From contig NZ_JAPDHW010000009.1 in assembly GCF_025971945.1 (NCBI RefSeq), positions 81,337 through 145,336 of the forward strand: 64,000 nucleotides of DNA. Direction: 5' to 3'. The DNA comes from Chryseobacterium kimseyorum. GTDB taxonomy: Bacteria; Bacteroidota; Bacteroidia; Flavobacteriales; Weeksellaceae. The notes below the pieces were generated by a model. The model worked only from the letters and a program-made list of their open reading frames with translations. It ran no database searches and was not told where the DNA came from. Numbering within the stretch: position 1 is the first letter of the stretch; each line of letters begins with the position of its first letter. Below, one piece after another: positions 1 to 8,597 of the stretch. The translations under genes were made by a program, and so were the position numbers.

Positions 1-1
1 A

Positions 2-112
2 TTTGCGATCTATGATAACAATGGTTACATATTACAATTCGGTCAACCTGTCTCCGAAATTAGTAAAGAGGAACAAATTTTGCTATTTTTGGGGAATATT
101 TTAGAAATAAAG
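2..112 (+). CDS. C-terminal end of a VOC (glyoxalase/bleomycin-resistance-like) protein, partial
   Basis: The frame is open at the left edge of the window and begins FAIYDNNGYILQFGQPVSE. This resembles the last beta-strand region of VOC-superfamily proteins, which commonly ends in a D-x-x-G-x-x-L-Q-F-G-Q pattern. No stop codon follows. The same frame continues through about 18 more residues straight into the ATG of the next gene, a lipoprotein, so the true end of this protein cannot be placed. Either the stop was lost or a frameshift lies near the junction. Only the tail is visible, so the family call is tentative. Confidence 0.4.
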
Positions 113-1135
113 ATGAAAAATAAAATAATAGTAGGTTTTGCAGCACTTCTGTTGTTCGTGTCTTGTAATAACGATAAAAAAATACTTAATTCCTTAGCCG
201 ATTATAACAATTCTATGGAAAGCAAAGGGTATCATTTTGGTGATAAGCTTGATCTGCCAAAAGATGTTTTAGAAAATGCAGAATCAGTTTCCATCAGTTT
301 TGGAGATAAGGAAACTTCAAATCTTGTAGTAGATTCAAAATATTTTACTTTAGGAGATAACGCGGTAACTTTTAATATTAAAACTAAAGGTGGAGAAACC
401 CTGTCTCAGGATGCTACAATCAATGTTTTTACAAAAAATCCGGTTCAGAATATTAATTATGAAGTGGTGGCAGAATATCCGCACAATCCGGCAAATTTTG
501 TTCAGGGATTTCAGATCGAAGGAAATACAATTTACGAAAGCGACGGTCAGAGAGGATCTTCTCAGATTCTGAAATATAATTTGGGTGATACTACACCAAT
601 TGCTTCTACAAAGCAGGCTGAAGATATCTTTTCTGAAGGAAGTGCAATTGTTGGTGATAAAATTTATCAGTTAACGTGGCAAAATAAAAAGGGATTTGTT
701 TACGATAAAAATTCTCTAAGCTTACTGTCCGAATTTCCTTATCCGGACGTGATGGGCGAAGGTTGGGGATTAACTTACGATGGCAAAAATTTAATTGCTT
801 CAGACGGAACCAAAAACCTGTATTTCCTTAAAACAAGTGATCCTTCCAAAGTAGTTAGATATATTTCTGTTGCCGGAAATTCTGAAATCTACGATCAGTT
901 AAATGAGTTGGAATATTACAAAGGTTTTATCTATGCAAACGTTTGGCAGAAACCAATTATTCTGAAAATTAATCCTGCAAACGGTGAGGTCGTTGGTAAG
1001 TATGATTTTACAGAAATTGCAAAACAGAATACCAAAGGAAGTGATGATGTATTAAACGGAATTGCTTTCAAGGGTGATAATATGGTCATCACCGGTAAAA
1101 ACTGGTCGAAGATATACGAGATTGCAGCTAAATAA
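113..1135 (+). CDS. Glutaminyl-peptide cyclotransferase family lipoprotein (copy 1)
   Basis: Predicted 340-residue lipoprotein of the glutamine cyclotransferase family (PF05096), which converts N-terminal glutamine of peptides to pyroglutamate. The start is placed at ATG 113 because residues 1-18 then form a lipoprotein signal ending in the lipobox LFVSC (Cys18). The TTG at 80 would add 11 residues ahead of the signal. Residues of about 45-120 look like a beta-sandwich extension ahead of the catalytic part. The beta-propeller region from about 125 carries typical family phrases such as FVQGF, YESDG, GEGWGLTYDG, LNELEY and VLNGIAF. The next gene is a close paralogue, so this is a tandem duplication. 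The protein is expected in the periplasm or on the outer membrane. The family is clear; activity is inferred. Confidence 0.85.
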   Translation: MKNKIIVGFAALLLFVSCNNDKKILNSLADYNNSMESKGYHFGDKLDLPKDVLENAESVSISFGDKETSNLVVDSKYFTLGDNAVTFNIKTKGGETLSQDATINVFTKNPVQNINYEVVAEYPHNPANFVQGFQIEGNTIYESDGQRGSSQILKYNLGDTTPIASTKQAEDIFSEGSAIVGDKIYQLTWQNKKGFVYDKNSLSLLSEFPYPDVMGEGWGLTYDGKNLIASDGTKNLYFLKTSDPSKVVRYISVAGNSEIYDQLNELEYYKGFIYANVWQKPIILKINPANGEVVGKYDFTEIAKQNTKGSDDVLNGIAFKGDNMVITGKNWSKIYEIAAK

Positions 1136-1163
1136 TTTTTTACAAAATTATAAATAGATTTAA

Positions 1164-2189
1164 ATGAAGAAACTCTTCATGATCAGCTTTGTTTCAATTT
1201 TATCATTGATATCTTGTAATAAAGAACAGAAAATTCTCAGTGCTCTAGAAGAATATAACGTAGCGGCTGAGCAGAAAGCTTTTCATTTTGGAGATAAACT
1301 TGATCTTCCCAAAGATGTTTTAGAAAATGCCGAAAGTATTTCCATCAGTTTTGGGGATAAACAAACAGATAATCTTACTGTAGATCCTCGGTATTTTACT
1401 TTTGGTGAAAACAGGATTACACTGGAAGTTAAAACAAAAGATGGAGAGACACTGAATCAGGATGCTACGATAAATGTTTTTACCAGAAATCCTGAGAAAA
1501 ATATTTCATACGACATCGTCGCTGAATATCCTCATGATGCAAATAATTTTGTGGAAGGGTTTCTGATGGATGGTGATATGATCTACGAAAGTGACGGATT
1601 GGACGGTTCGTCACAGTTAATAAAATATAAGCTAGGTCAAACCTTGCCAGCGATGATTGAAAAGCAGCCGGCTGGAATTTTCTCAGAAGGCTGTGCAATA
1701 GTAGGAGATAAGATTTTTCAATTGACTTACAAGAATCGACTAGGGTTTATATATGATAAAAATACTTTTAAGAAGATTTCTGAATTCCTAATTCCTAATT
1801 TAATGGTGGAAGGCTGGGGTTTAACTTTCGACGGTAGAAATCTTGTTGCCACAGATGGATCAAATAAGCTTTACTATTTAGATATAAATGATGCTTCCCA
1901 AATTGTGAAAATTTTATCAGTAGGCGGTAGTCATGATATATTTAATCAACTTAATGAATTGGAGTTTCATCAAGGATTTATTTATTCAAATATATGGCAC
2001 CAGCCAATAATTCTAAAAATTAATCCTGCTAATGGCGAAGTTGTGGGGAAGTTTGATTTTAGCAAAATTGCAAAACCTTTTCTTGATGCTGATACTGAAA
2101 ATGTGTTAAACGGAATTGCCTTTAAAGGTAATAATATGTTAGTGACAGGTAAGAAATGGTCAAAAATTTATGAGATTGCAGCTAAATAA
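1164..2189 (+). CDS. Glutaminyl-peptide cyclotransferase family lipoprotein (copy 2)
   Basis: A 341-residue paralogue of the preceding gene, 28 bases downstream in the same direction. It has the same architecture: a lipoprotein signal with lipobox SLISC (Cys18), an N-terminal beta-sandwich segment, and a glutaminyl-cyclase beta-propeller. Long stretches match copy 1, for example HFGDKLDLPKDVLENAES and KINPANGEVVGK, and the C-termini are identical (SKIYEIAAK). Divergence concentrates in loops, for instance EGFLMDGDMIYESDGLDG. The pair probably arose by tandem duplication and may have different peptide preferences. A hairpin lies just downstream (2231-2257). Confidence 0.85.
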   Translation: MKKLFMISFVSILSLISCNKEQKILSALEEYNVAAEQKAFHFGDKLDLPKDVLENAESISISFGDKQTDNLTVDPRYFTFGENRITLEVKTKDGETLNQDATINVFTRNPEKNISYDIVAEYPHDANNFVEGFLMDGDMIYESDGLDGSSQLIKYKLGQTLPAMIEKQPAGIFSEGCAIVGDKIFQLTYKNRLGFIYDKNTFKKISEFLIPNLMVEGWGLTFDGRNLVATDGSNKLYYLDINDASQIVKILSVGGSHDIFNQLNELEFHQGFIYSNIWHQPIILKINPANGEVVGKFDFSKIAKPFLDADTENVLNGIAFKGNNMLVTGKKWSKIYEIAAK

Positions 2190-2230
2190 TTTTAAGTTAT
2201 TTAATTCTTTTAAACAAAATAAATGTAAAT

Positions 2231-2257
2231 TGGTAGCGTTCCTATGGAGCGCTATCA
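2231..2257 (+). repeat. 12-bp hairpin, terminator-like intergenic palindrome
   Basis: Arms 2231-2242 and 2246-2257 pair over 12 bp (two G-U pairs) around a TAT loop, with the core AGCG/CGCT. An eight-T run follows 13 bases later, so it could end the cyclotransferase transcript. Its sequence resembles palindromes I recall scattered through Flavobacteriia genomes, so it may also be a repeat family member. Confidence 0.55.
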
Positions 2258-2276
2258 TTCGTAAAATAGATTTTTT

Positions 2277-3179
2277 TTGAAATTATTACAATTATTGTTG
2301 ATTCTTATCTTCTGTTCAATTTCCGCGCAGAGAGTTCTTCCGTTTGATACGTTGAGAATCAAAGAAGTAAGAGATCTTTTTGCAGACGATTACGGGAATA
2401 TTTATCTGTATAAAAATAAAGACTTCAGTTTTACAAAATACGATTCTGTAGGCAAGCAGCTTGGGAAATTAATGTTCACGGTTCCGTTCCGGGTTCAGGG
2501 TGTTCAGAATCCTTTGAGCATTGCACTTTTCTCTGAAAATGCTCAGGAAATGAAGTTTGTTGATCAGAATTTAAATGAAATACAGAAAATAGATTTTAAG
2601 CAGAAATTCACTTACATCAAACATGCGTATGCCGAAGATCTACAGCAAATCTGGCTGCTGGATGAAAGCACGAAGCGTCTTCTCCAATATAATTTCAGAA
2701 ATGATACAACCATCAACTCCTATCCATTTGATGCGAGTTTTGACGATTTGATCGATCTGCTGGTTTTTGAAAACAAAGTTTATGTTTTAACTAAAAATCA
2801 GTTTAAAGTTTATAATCTGAAATTTGAAAAATTATATGAAGCTCCTGTTGAAAATGGGAAGCGTTTAAGAAGAGAAAATGAATTTATATTGATTGTAGCT
2901 AAAAATTCTGTTTTTAAATATATTCCGGAAAAAGAACTGGTAAAAATATTTGAAGACTCTGATGTGCAGATTGTGGAAAAAAACTCCCTTGCTTATTTTG
3001 AAATCAGAGGCAACAAACTTTATCTTTACAGCCTGGAAAAGATTAGAGATAAAGTACAGACCGTCATTGAAAGTAAAAAAAATGATACAGAAAAAACGGT
3101 GGAAGAATTGATCAACGAAAAATCTGAAAAACCGGATATGCTGAAACTTTTAGATGAAATTCAGAATCTTGGTTTTTAG
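2277..3179 (+). CDS. Secreted hypothetical protein, beta-propeller-like
   Basis: A 300-residue protein starting at TTG 2277. No in-frame ATG lies near, and this start gives a good Sec signal peptide (residues 1-18, ending CSISAQ). The mature part has repeated short beta-strand phrases such as NIYLYKN, IWLLDES, KVYVLTK and KLYLYSL, spaced roughly every 40-50 residues, as in a small beta-propeller. The C-terminal 50 residues are charged and helical (KKNDTEKTVEELINEKSEK). No catalytic motif was recognised. The deoxynucleoside kinase gene follows 42 bases downstream. The function is unknown; it is a conserved-looking exported protein. Confidence 0.75.
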   Translation: MKLLQLLLILIFCSISAQRVLPFDTLRIKEVRDLFADDYGNIYLYKNKDFSFTKYDSVGKQLGKLMFTVPFRVQGVQNPLSIALFSENAQEMKFVDQNLNEIQKIDFKQKFTYIKHAYAEDLQQIWLLDESTKRLLQYNFRNDTTINSYPFDASFDDLIDLLVFENKVYVLTKNQFKVYNLKFEKLYEAPVENGKRLRRENEFILIVAKNSVFKYIPEKELVKIFEDSDVQIVEKNSLAYFEIRGNKLYLYSLEKIRDKVQTVIESKKNDTEKTVEELINEKSEKPDMLKLLDEIQNLGF

Positions 3180-3221
3180 TTTGTGATAAATATTTAAAAT
3201 AAATAATACAGAAGACGAAGT

Positions 3222-3836
3222 ATGCACATTGCAGTTACCGGGAATATTGGAGCAGGAAAAACAACACTCACCACAATGTTGGCAAAGCATTACGGTTGGG
3301 ATGCACAGTTTGAAGATGTAGATCACAATCCTTATTTGGAAGATTTTTATGCAGATATGAGCAAGTGGAGTTTTGCGCTACAGATCTACTTTTTGGGAAG
3401 CAGATTCCGTCAGGTAAAAGAGATCAGAGACAGTGGTAAAAATATTATTCAGGATCGTACGATATACGAAGACGCTCACATTTTTGCTGAAAACCTGAAT
3501 GACATGAAACTTTTATCAGACAGAGATTATAAAAATTATGCATCTCTTTTTGACTTGATGAAGACTTTTGTTTCCGCTCCGGATTTGTTGATCTATCTAA
3601 AATCTGATGTTCCGAATCTTGTGAAGAAAATTTATAAAAGAGGAAGAGAATACGAAGCTTCAATCAGCATAGAATATCTGTCTAAACTGAATCAGAAGTA
3701 TGAAAAATGGATTTCAAATTATACAGAAGGCAAACTTCTGATTATAGAAGTCGATGATCTTGATTTTGTTGAAAAGCCTGAAGATTTCGGATTGATTTTA
3801 GAAAAAATTGAAACAGAACTGAACGGTCTGTTTTAA
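3222..3836 (+). CDS. Deoxynucleoside kinase
   Basis: A 204-residue cytoplasmic kinase of the deoxyadenosine/deoxyguanosine kinase type (dNK family). It phosphorylates deoxynucleosides for the dNTP salvage pathway. The P-loop GNIGAGKT is at residues 7-14. The family DR(T/S)IYEDA motif follows (QDRTIYEDAHIFA, about 75-87), with catalytic and substrate-binding Glu and Arg. The lid-type arginine cluster KRGREYE is near residue 142. Length fits the family. The start codon is the first ATG after the upstream gene. Confidence 0.9.
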   Translation: MHIAVTGNIGAGKTTLTTMLAKHYGWDAQFEDVDHNPYLEDFYADMSKWSFALQIYFLGSRFRQVKEIRDSGKNIIQDRTIYEDAHIFAENLNDMKLLSDRDYKNYASLFDLMKTFVSAPDLLIYLKSDVPNLVKKIYKRGREYEASISIEYLSKLNQKYEKWISNYTEGKLLIIEVDDLDFVEKPEDFGLILEKIETELNGLF

Positions 3837-3923
3837 AATTTTATTCTGAAAAAATCTAGATCTATAACGACTGTGGTGCTAAATTTGTTTTAGACCAGAA
3901 AGATAAAATTAAATATAAAAAAA

Positions 3924-4274
3924 ATGCTGGTAAAAGTTCTGCATAACGGAAATTGCTCAAAGTCAAATGCCGTCTTAGAGTATTTGGACGAAAACGGAGT
4001 TCCGTTTGAAATTATCAACATGATAGAAGATCCACTGAGTGTTTTGGAGCTGAAAACGGTTTTGAAAAAACTCAATGAAAATGTTTTTCACATTATCAGA
4101 AAAGAAGAAAAACTCTATTTGGAAAAATACGCCGGAAAAGACTTTAGCGAAGATGAGTGGCTGAAAATTCTGTCTGAAAATCCGTCACTGATTCAAAGAC
4201 CAATCCTCATCAAAGGTTCTGTAGCGATGCTTGGAAGACCTGTAGAGAATGTAAAATTTTTTATAGAACAGTAA
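3924..4274 (+). CDS. ArsC/Spx-family thioredoxin-fold protein
   Basis: A 116-residue protein of the arsenate reductase-like family (PF03960). The single N-terminal active-site cysteine is Cys11 in the context NGNCSKS, and the anion-binding arginine is in QRPI (Arg92). Length and spacing are normal for the family. It could reduce arsenate using glutathione or mycothiol-type thiols, but many such genes are unlinked to ars operons and act as general oxidoreductases or Spx-like regulators. There is no ars neighbour here, so the substrate is open. A bidirectional terminator follows. Confidence 0.75.
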   Translation: MLVKVLHNGNCSKSNAVLEYLDENGVPFEIINMIEDPLSVLELKTVLKKLNENVFHIIRKEEKLYLEKYAGKDFSEDEWLKILSENPSLIQRPILIKGSVAMLGRPVENVKFFIEQ

Positions 4275-4294
4275 ATAATTCAATCTCATAAATA

Positions 4295-4325
4295 AAAAAG
4301 TCAGCATTATTTGCTGACTTTTCTT
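4295..4325. terminator. Bidirectional terminator between convergent genes
   Basis: Inverted repeat AGTCAGCA / TGCTGACT with A-runs upstream and T-runs downstream. It sits between the stop codons of two convergent genes (4274 and 4327) and can serve both strands. Confidence 0.8.
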
Positions 4326-4326
4326 T

Positions 4327-4632
4327 TTACAATAAGATGACGCCTTCTATTTTGGCGACTTCTTTATAAATTCTTACAACCTGATCTGCATCCAAAACAA
4401 ATGCGTTGATGTTGCATGCTGTATATTTTCCATTTTTACTTTCACGGTTACCAAGTGTAAATTTAATACCGTCAAAAACCTTATATATTTCGGTTAGTTT
4501 TGCGTCGTCTGTCGGAATAATAAATTTGAAAAGATAATCCTCAGGAAAATCGTGATGACCTTCAAGTTTTTCTTTTAATGATATGTAAAATTCTTCAGGA
4601 TTTGCGTGCTGATTTCCTTGTAATATGTCCAT
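4327..4632 (-). CDS. DUF493 family protein (YbeD-like)
   Basis: A 101-residue small cytoplasmic protein of the DUF493/UPF0250 family, an ACT-like alpha/beta fold. Family signatures are the FPEDYLFKFI strand, the K-T-A-C-N-I strand in mid-protein and the Y-KEV helix near the C-terminus. In other bacteria the family has been linked to lipoate or regulatory functions, but none is proven here. It is convergent with the ArsC-like gene and shares its terminator. Confidence 0.8.
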   Translation of the reverse strand: MDILQGNQHANPEEFYISLKEKLEGHHDFPEDYLFKFIIPTDDAKLTEIYKVFDGIKFTLGNRESKNGKYTACNINAFVLDADQVVRIYKEVAKIEGVILL

Positions 4633-4670
4633 TATTGATACTTATTTATATAAATATACTGAAAATTTAA

Positions 4671-5351
4671 TTATTTTCCAAGCGGTCCCAGAAGTGATGC
4701 TGAATTCTGCTTTTCATGATCTTCAATGATATTGAATAATCCATTCACGATCTGTTCTGATGCCAGCATGCTCAATCCACCTGCATTAACGTTGTTACTG
4801 GATCCACCACCTAAAAGACTTCCCAAAAGATTACTTCCCGATAAAGCAGTATTGATCGTTTTCACAATTCCATACTTATTAAGCTCCTGCTCAACCTTCG
4901 GTGCGATGGCTGCAACAAGTTGCTGAGACGTTTTCTCTTTTAAGATAAGGGTAGCAGTCCCTTTTTCACCCTGAATGATTCTTGTCACATCCTGAGCATT
5001 TAAACTATTCACTGCATTTTCCAAAATAGGTCTTGAAATATTTACCGTGTACACAGCTGCATCGGCAATGTACTCCCTCTCCTTGGCAACAATTGATGGA
5101 GCTATTTTTTCTAAAGTGGTATTGATGTCACGCAGTTGTTTTGGCAAAGCCTTATCTACCAAATTGTTCTGAAGAAATGCTTCTTTGTTTCCGTAGATAC
5201 TCATCCCTTTATTAATGCCACCCAGCAAAACTCTCTTGATTACTGCTAAGCCTAAGTCTGAAGTTGCCAAAGTGGAACAAGACTGTAAACTTGTAGTGAT
5301 TACTGCGCCGGTACCAAAAACTAAAGCAACGGCAATTATATATTTTTTCAT
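4671..5351 (-). CDS. DUF4197 lipoprotein-like exported protein
   Basis: A 226-residue protein. ATG at 5351 is preferred over the upstream TTG at 5414. It gives a signal peptide (residues 1-25) ending in SLQSC, a lipobox-like site, and a good promoter lies just upstream of it. The mature part is helical and matches the DUF4197 family: DLGLAVIKRVLLGGINKG near the start, an ARDV-like AQDVTRI segment, a glycine/asparagine-rich loop (LLGGGSSNNVNAGG) and a C-terminal LFNIIEDHE motif. The molecular role of the family is not known to me. It lies on the opposite strand from the polysaccharide locus. Confidence 0.8.
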   Translation of the reverse strand: MKKYIIAVALVFGTGAVITTSLQSCSTLATSDLGLAVIKRVLLGGINKGMSIYGNKEAFLQNNLVDKALPKQLRDINTTLEKIAPSIVAKEREYIADAAVYTVNISRPILENAVNSLNAQDVTRIIQGEKGTATLILKEKTSQQLVAAIAPKVEQELNKYGIVKTINTALSGSNLLGSLLGGGSSNNVNAGGLSMLASEQIVNGLFNIIEDHEKQNSASLLGPLGK

Positions 5352-5384
5352 TTTCAATTTTTTTAACGCTGTCAAAAACTGCAC

Positions 5385-5414
5385 CAAAGGTAAATACAAT
5401 TGCGTGTTTAACAA
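5385..5414 (-). promoter_or_regulatory. Bacteroidota-type promoter of the DUF4197 gene
   Basis: On the minus strand the -7 element TACCTTTG (5392 to 5385) is preceded by TTG (5414 to 5412) with 19 bases between them. This matches the Bacteroidota consensus TTG-N(17-23)-TAnnTTTG. It lies 34 bases upstream of the chosen ATG. Confidence 0.6.
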
Positions 5415-5787
5415 AAAATTACATTGATATTATTTGAATCTAAAATTATCCACTCAACAGCATCTCTGGACAATTACTGATTCAAATGAGTGGATTGTAC
5501 AAAAATGAGACATTAGAGCTTTGTTTTGGTGCATTTTTCAGTAAATATGTGCTTTGCTTCAATGTGAAATATTTATCTATATTAAAATATTATGTTGCAG
5601 AATTTATTAAAATTTAGTTTTTTTTAAGATATTTCTCATTTTAATAGGTTGTTAATAAATTATTTAACTAAATTTAACATCATCTGATATTTTTTATATT
5701 TTTGAGCAGGTCTTCCTTTAATAAAGAAAAACATCTTCGTTAAGAAGACTTAACACATTTGATTTGTACAAGATAAAATTAAACTAT
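5415..5787. promoter_or_regulatory. AT-rich divergent intergenic region with SusC promoter
   Basis: This gene-free stretch separates the DUF4197 gene from susC. The plus strand carries TATTTTTG (5697-5704), an exact TAnnTTTG -7 element, giving a leader of about 80 bases before ATG 5788. No TTG lies at the expected -33 distance, so a dedicated activator or sigma factor could be needed. No regulator gene of SusR, HTCS or ECF type is adjacent. Nothing else coding was seen. Confidence 0.45.
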
Positions 5788-8580
5788 ATGAAACAAACTA
5801 ATTTAAAGTATTCTTGTCTGATTGCTGTTTTATACTTTGGTATGAACGTCAACGGGCAAACAACGACCCAAGATACTGTTTCCAGAGAGCAGAAGATTGA
5901 GGAGGTTGTTATGATTGGATATGGATCCCGAAAAGCTGTAGATAATACTACTGCAGTAAGTTCTCTAAAAGCTGAAGAGGTTTCTAAAACTAAAGTTTTG
6001 AATGCTTCTCAAGCAATTCAAGGTAAAGTTGCCGGTGTACAAGTTACGGCATCTGACTTACCAGGATCAACGCCGACAATCTTAATTCGTGGATTAGGTA
6101 CTGTTGAAGGAGGTAGAAATCCTTTATATGTGGTAGATGGATTGTTTGCTGATAATATTAACAATATCAACACAAATGATATTCTTACCTATGATGTATT
6201 AAAAGATGCTTCATCACTGGCAATCTATGGTAATCGTGGAGCGAATGGTGTTATCATTATCACTACAAAATCTGGTAGAGGTAGGGGTATTACGCTTGAA
6301 TATGATGGATTTATTGGTATTAGAAATCCTTTGAAAAAAGTTAAGATGGCTGGAAGCAATCTTTTCTCACTTTATAATAATCTTGCATTAGGCACAACAC
6401 GTTTTTCTCAAGATCAACCAGTAAATACAGATTGGTTTGATACAGTTACTAGAACAGGTGTTTATAATCAACACAATATCAGTATTTCAGGATCTTCTGA
6501 TAAAGCAAAGTATTTTTTGAGTTTAAATAACTATGACGAGAAAGCTATTTTGCGAGGTACAGATTACAATAGAGCAACTGTAAGAACTAATAACGAATTT
6601 AAAATTTCTAAGGGTATTACTTTATCACAGAATTTAAGCGTTGCGTTTTCTAACATTACTCCAAAACCTCTAGGTGTTTTCACTTCTGCTTATAAGCAGT
6701 CGCCAATTGTTCCTGTTCGTTTTGCAGATGGGCAATATGGTGTTTCTTTAGTAGGTGGAAACGGATTTGCTTCACCTACAGGATTGTCGTCATTTAATAA
6801 TGTCGGAAACCCTCTGGCACAGCTTGAGCTAAACAATGAAAGACAAAAATCTATGCAGATGCAGGGTGGTTTGAAGCTAGATATGGATTTGTTTGACGGT
6901 CTTAAATTTACATCACAGTTCAGCGGAGAGTATTATAATTACAAGAATTATATTTTCGATAATGGTGTAAGACTCATTGGTCAGGCTCCTGCAACATTCA
7001 CAAACCAATTAACCAATGTCACTGAAAATTATTATAATTGGCAGTTGACAAATTATCTTACTTATACTAAAACTTTTGCGGATATTCATAATATTGAAGC
7101 AACTGCCGGTACAGAAACTTCTTTCAGATCAGGTATCGACAGATTAAGAATGGTAAGACAAAATCTTTCAGGAAACAGCAATTATTGGAACTTGGAAGGT
7201 ATTGACTATGTTACAAATGGTAGTCTAAAAAACTTTAACAGTATTGATTTTAACGAAAATAGAACAGTGTCTTATTTCGGAAGAGCTCAGTATAAATTAA
7301 TGAATCGTTACTTGTTGACAGCAACAATTAGAAGAGATGGTTCTTCTCAATTTGCAGAAGGTCAGAAGTGGGGTAACTTCCCATCTTTCGGTGCAGGCTG
7401 GATTGTTTCTGAAGAAAGTTTCTTAAAAGGGAATAATGTTATCAACCTACTTAAATTCAGAGGAGGATGGGGTAGATTAGGTAATCAAAATGTTCCACTG
7501 AACGTAGCTACACTTTCTTCAGGAGCAGAATATAATTATTCTTTCGGTGGGGTTAGTAATTCAAACGGAACAACTAATAATCAGCTTTTAGATCCAAGTT
7601 TGGGTTGGGAGATTACCGAAGAAACAAGTGGTGGAGTAGATTTTGCCTTTTTAAACAAAAGATTGTCAGGATCTGTTGATATCTATAATAAAATAACCAA
7701 AAATATTATCTTGGCATCTTTACCTCCTTCTCCGGCTGGTATAGGACTTTCAGGATATTCTCATTTAGGTCAGGTTTCTAATAAAGGATATGAGATTAGT
7801 TTAGGCTGGCAAGATACAGCGGGACAAGATTTCAGCTATTCGATCAATGCAAACTTTTCGCAGAACAAGAATAATCTTGATGAAGTATTTTCTAATGTAA
7901 ATATTAAACAGGGAGGCAGCCTTGGGAACGGACAATGGACAAAATATTTTGGAGAACAAGCTGTGGGACAACCTTTAGGAAGCTTCTATTTATGGGAAAC
8001 AAACGGCTATGATGCTAACGGAAATATGACCTATGTAGATACCAATGGAAATGGCAGAACCGGCTCTCAGGATGCCGAGGATAGAAAGTTTTTTGGATCT
8101 TACATTCCAAAATCTACAATGGGTATCAATATAGACTTACGTTACAAAAATATAGATCTAGCAGTAAATGGATTTGGTGCGTTTGGGCATAAGGTATATA
8201 ATGGTAAGAAGGCGCAGAGATTTTCAGGAGAAAATGTAGAGTATGATGTGGCATCTAATTTCTGGACTGCGACAAATACAAATGCAGGAAATCCAGCACC
8301 GTTTAACGCGGTTCCGATTGCATCTACGTATTATTTAGAATCAGGAGATTTCTTTAGAGTCAATAATATTACATTAGGTTTTAATCTTCAGAAGCCTGTA
8401 GAGTATATCTCTTCACTTAGATTTTATGTGAGTGCAATCAATCCTTTTATTTTCCAAAAATTCTCAGGGTTTTCACCAGAACTTAACGCAAATGGTGACC
8501 CTTATGAACTTGCCGGGGTAGAATTAGATGCATATCCATCTCTTCGCTCGTTCGTTTTTGGAGTAAATGTTAAATTTTAA
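5788..8580 (+). CDS. SusC-family TonB-dependent outer-membrane transporter
   Basis: A 930-residue outer-membrane protein that imports oligosaccharides with its SusD partner. ATG 5788 gives a clean signal peptide ending GMNVNGQ, whereas TTG 5764 adds eight residues before it. A TonB-box/linker motif (IEEVVMIGYG) follows almost directly. The usual carboxypeptidase-regulatory-like N-terminal domain is absent, making it slightly short for the family. Next are the plug domain (SQAIQGKVAGVQV, the RGLGT motif, PLYVVDG, SLAIYGNRGANGVIIITTK) and a long beta-barrel ending in an aromatic residue (FVFGVNVKF). susD starts 17 bases downstream. The glycan is inferred from the neighbouring hydrolases. Confidence 0.92.
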   Translation: MKQTNLKYSCLIAVLYFGMNVNGQTTTQDTVSREQKIEEVVMIGYGSRKAVDNTTAVSSLKAEEVSKTKVLNASQAIQGKVAGVQVTASDLPGSTPTILIRGLGTVEGGRNPLYVVDGLFADNINNINTNDILTYDVLKDASSLAIYGNRGANGVIIITTKSGRGRGITLEYDGFIGIRNPLKKVKMAGSNLFSLYNNLALGTTRFSQDQPVNTDWFDTVTRTGVYNQHNISISGSSDKAKYFLSLNNYDEKAILRGTDYNRATVRTNNEFKISKGITLSQNLSVAFSNITPKPLGVFTSAYKQSPIVPVRFADGQYGVSLVGGNGFASPTGLSSFNNVGNPLAQLELNNERQKSMQMQGGLKLDMDLFDGLKFTSQFSGEYYNYKNYIFDNGVRLIGQAPATFTNQLTNVTENYYNWQLTNYLTYTKTFADIHNIEATAGTETSFRSGIDRLRMVRQNLSGNSNYWNLEGIDYVTNGSLKNFNSIDFNENRTVSYFGRAQYKLMNRYLLTATIRRDGSSQFAEGQKWGNFPSFGAGWIVSEESFLKGNNVINLLKFRGGWGRLGNQNVPLNVATLSSGAEYNYSFGGVSNSNGTTNNQLLDPSLGWEITEETSGGVDFAFLNKRLSGSVDIYNKITKNIILASLPPSPAGIGLSGYSHLGQVSNKGYEISLGWQDTAGQDFSYSINANFSQNKNNLDEVFSNVNIKQGGSLGNGQWTKYFGEQAVGQPLGSFYLWETNGYDANGNMTYVDTNGNGRTGSQDAEDRKFFGSYIPKSTMGINIDLRYKNIDLAVNGFGAFGHKVYNGKKAQRFSGENVEYDVASNFWTATNTNAGNPAPFNAVPIASTYYLESGDFFRVNNITLGFNLQKPVEYISSLRFYVSAINPFIFQKFSGFSPELNANGDPYELAGVELDAYPSLRSFVFGVNVKF

Positions 8581-8597
8581 TTACTAAGTTATCTATT

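Noticed and set aside
5788..8580. SusC read as an N-terminally truncated pseudogene
   Set aside because: Although the usual regulatory-like N-terminal domain is missing, a signal peptide, TonB-box-like motif, plug and C-terminal barrel signal are all intact, so it is a short functional variant.
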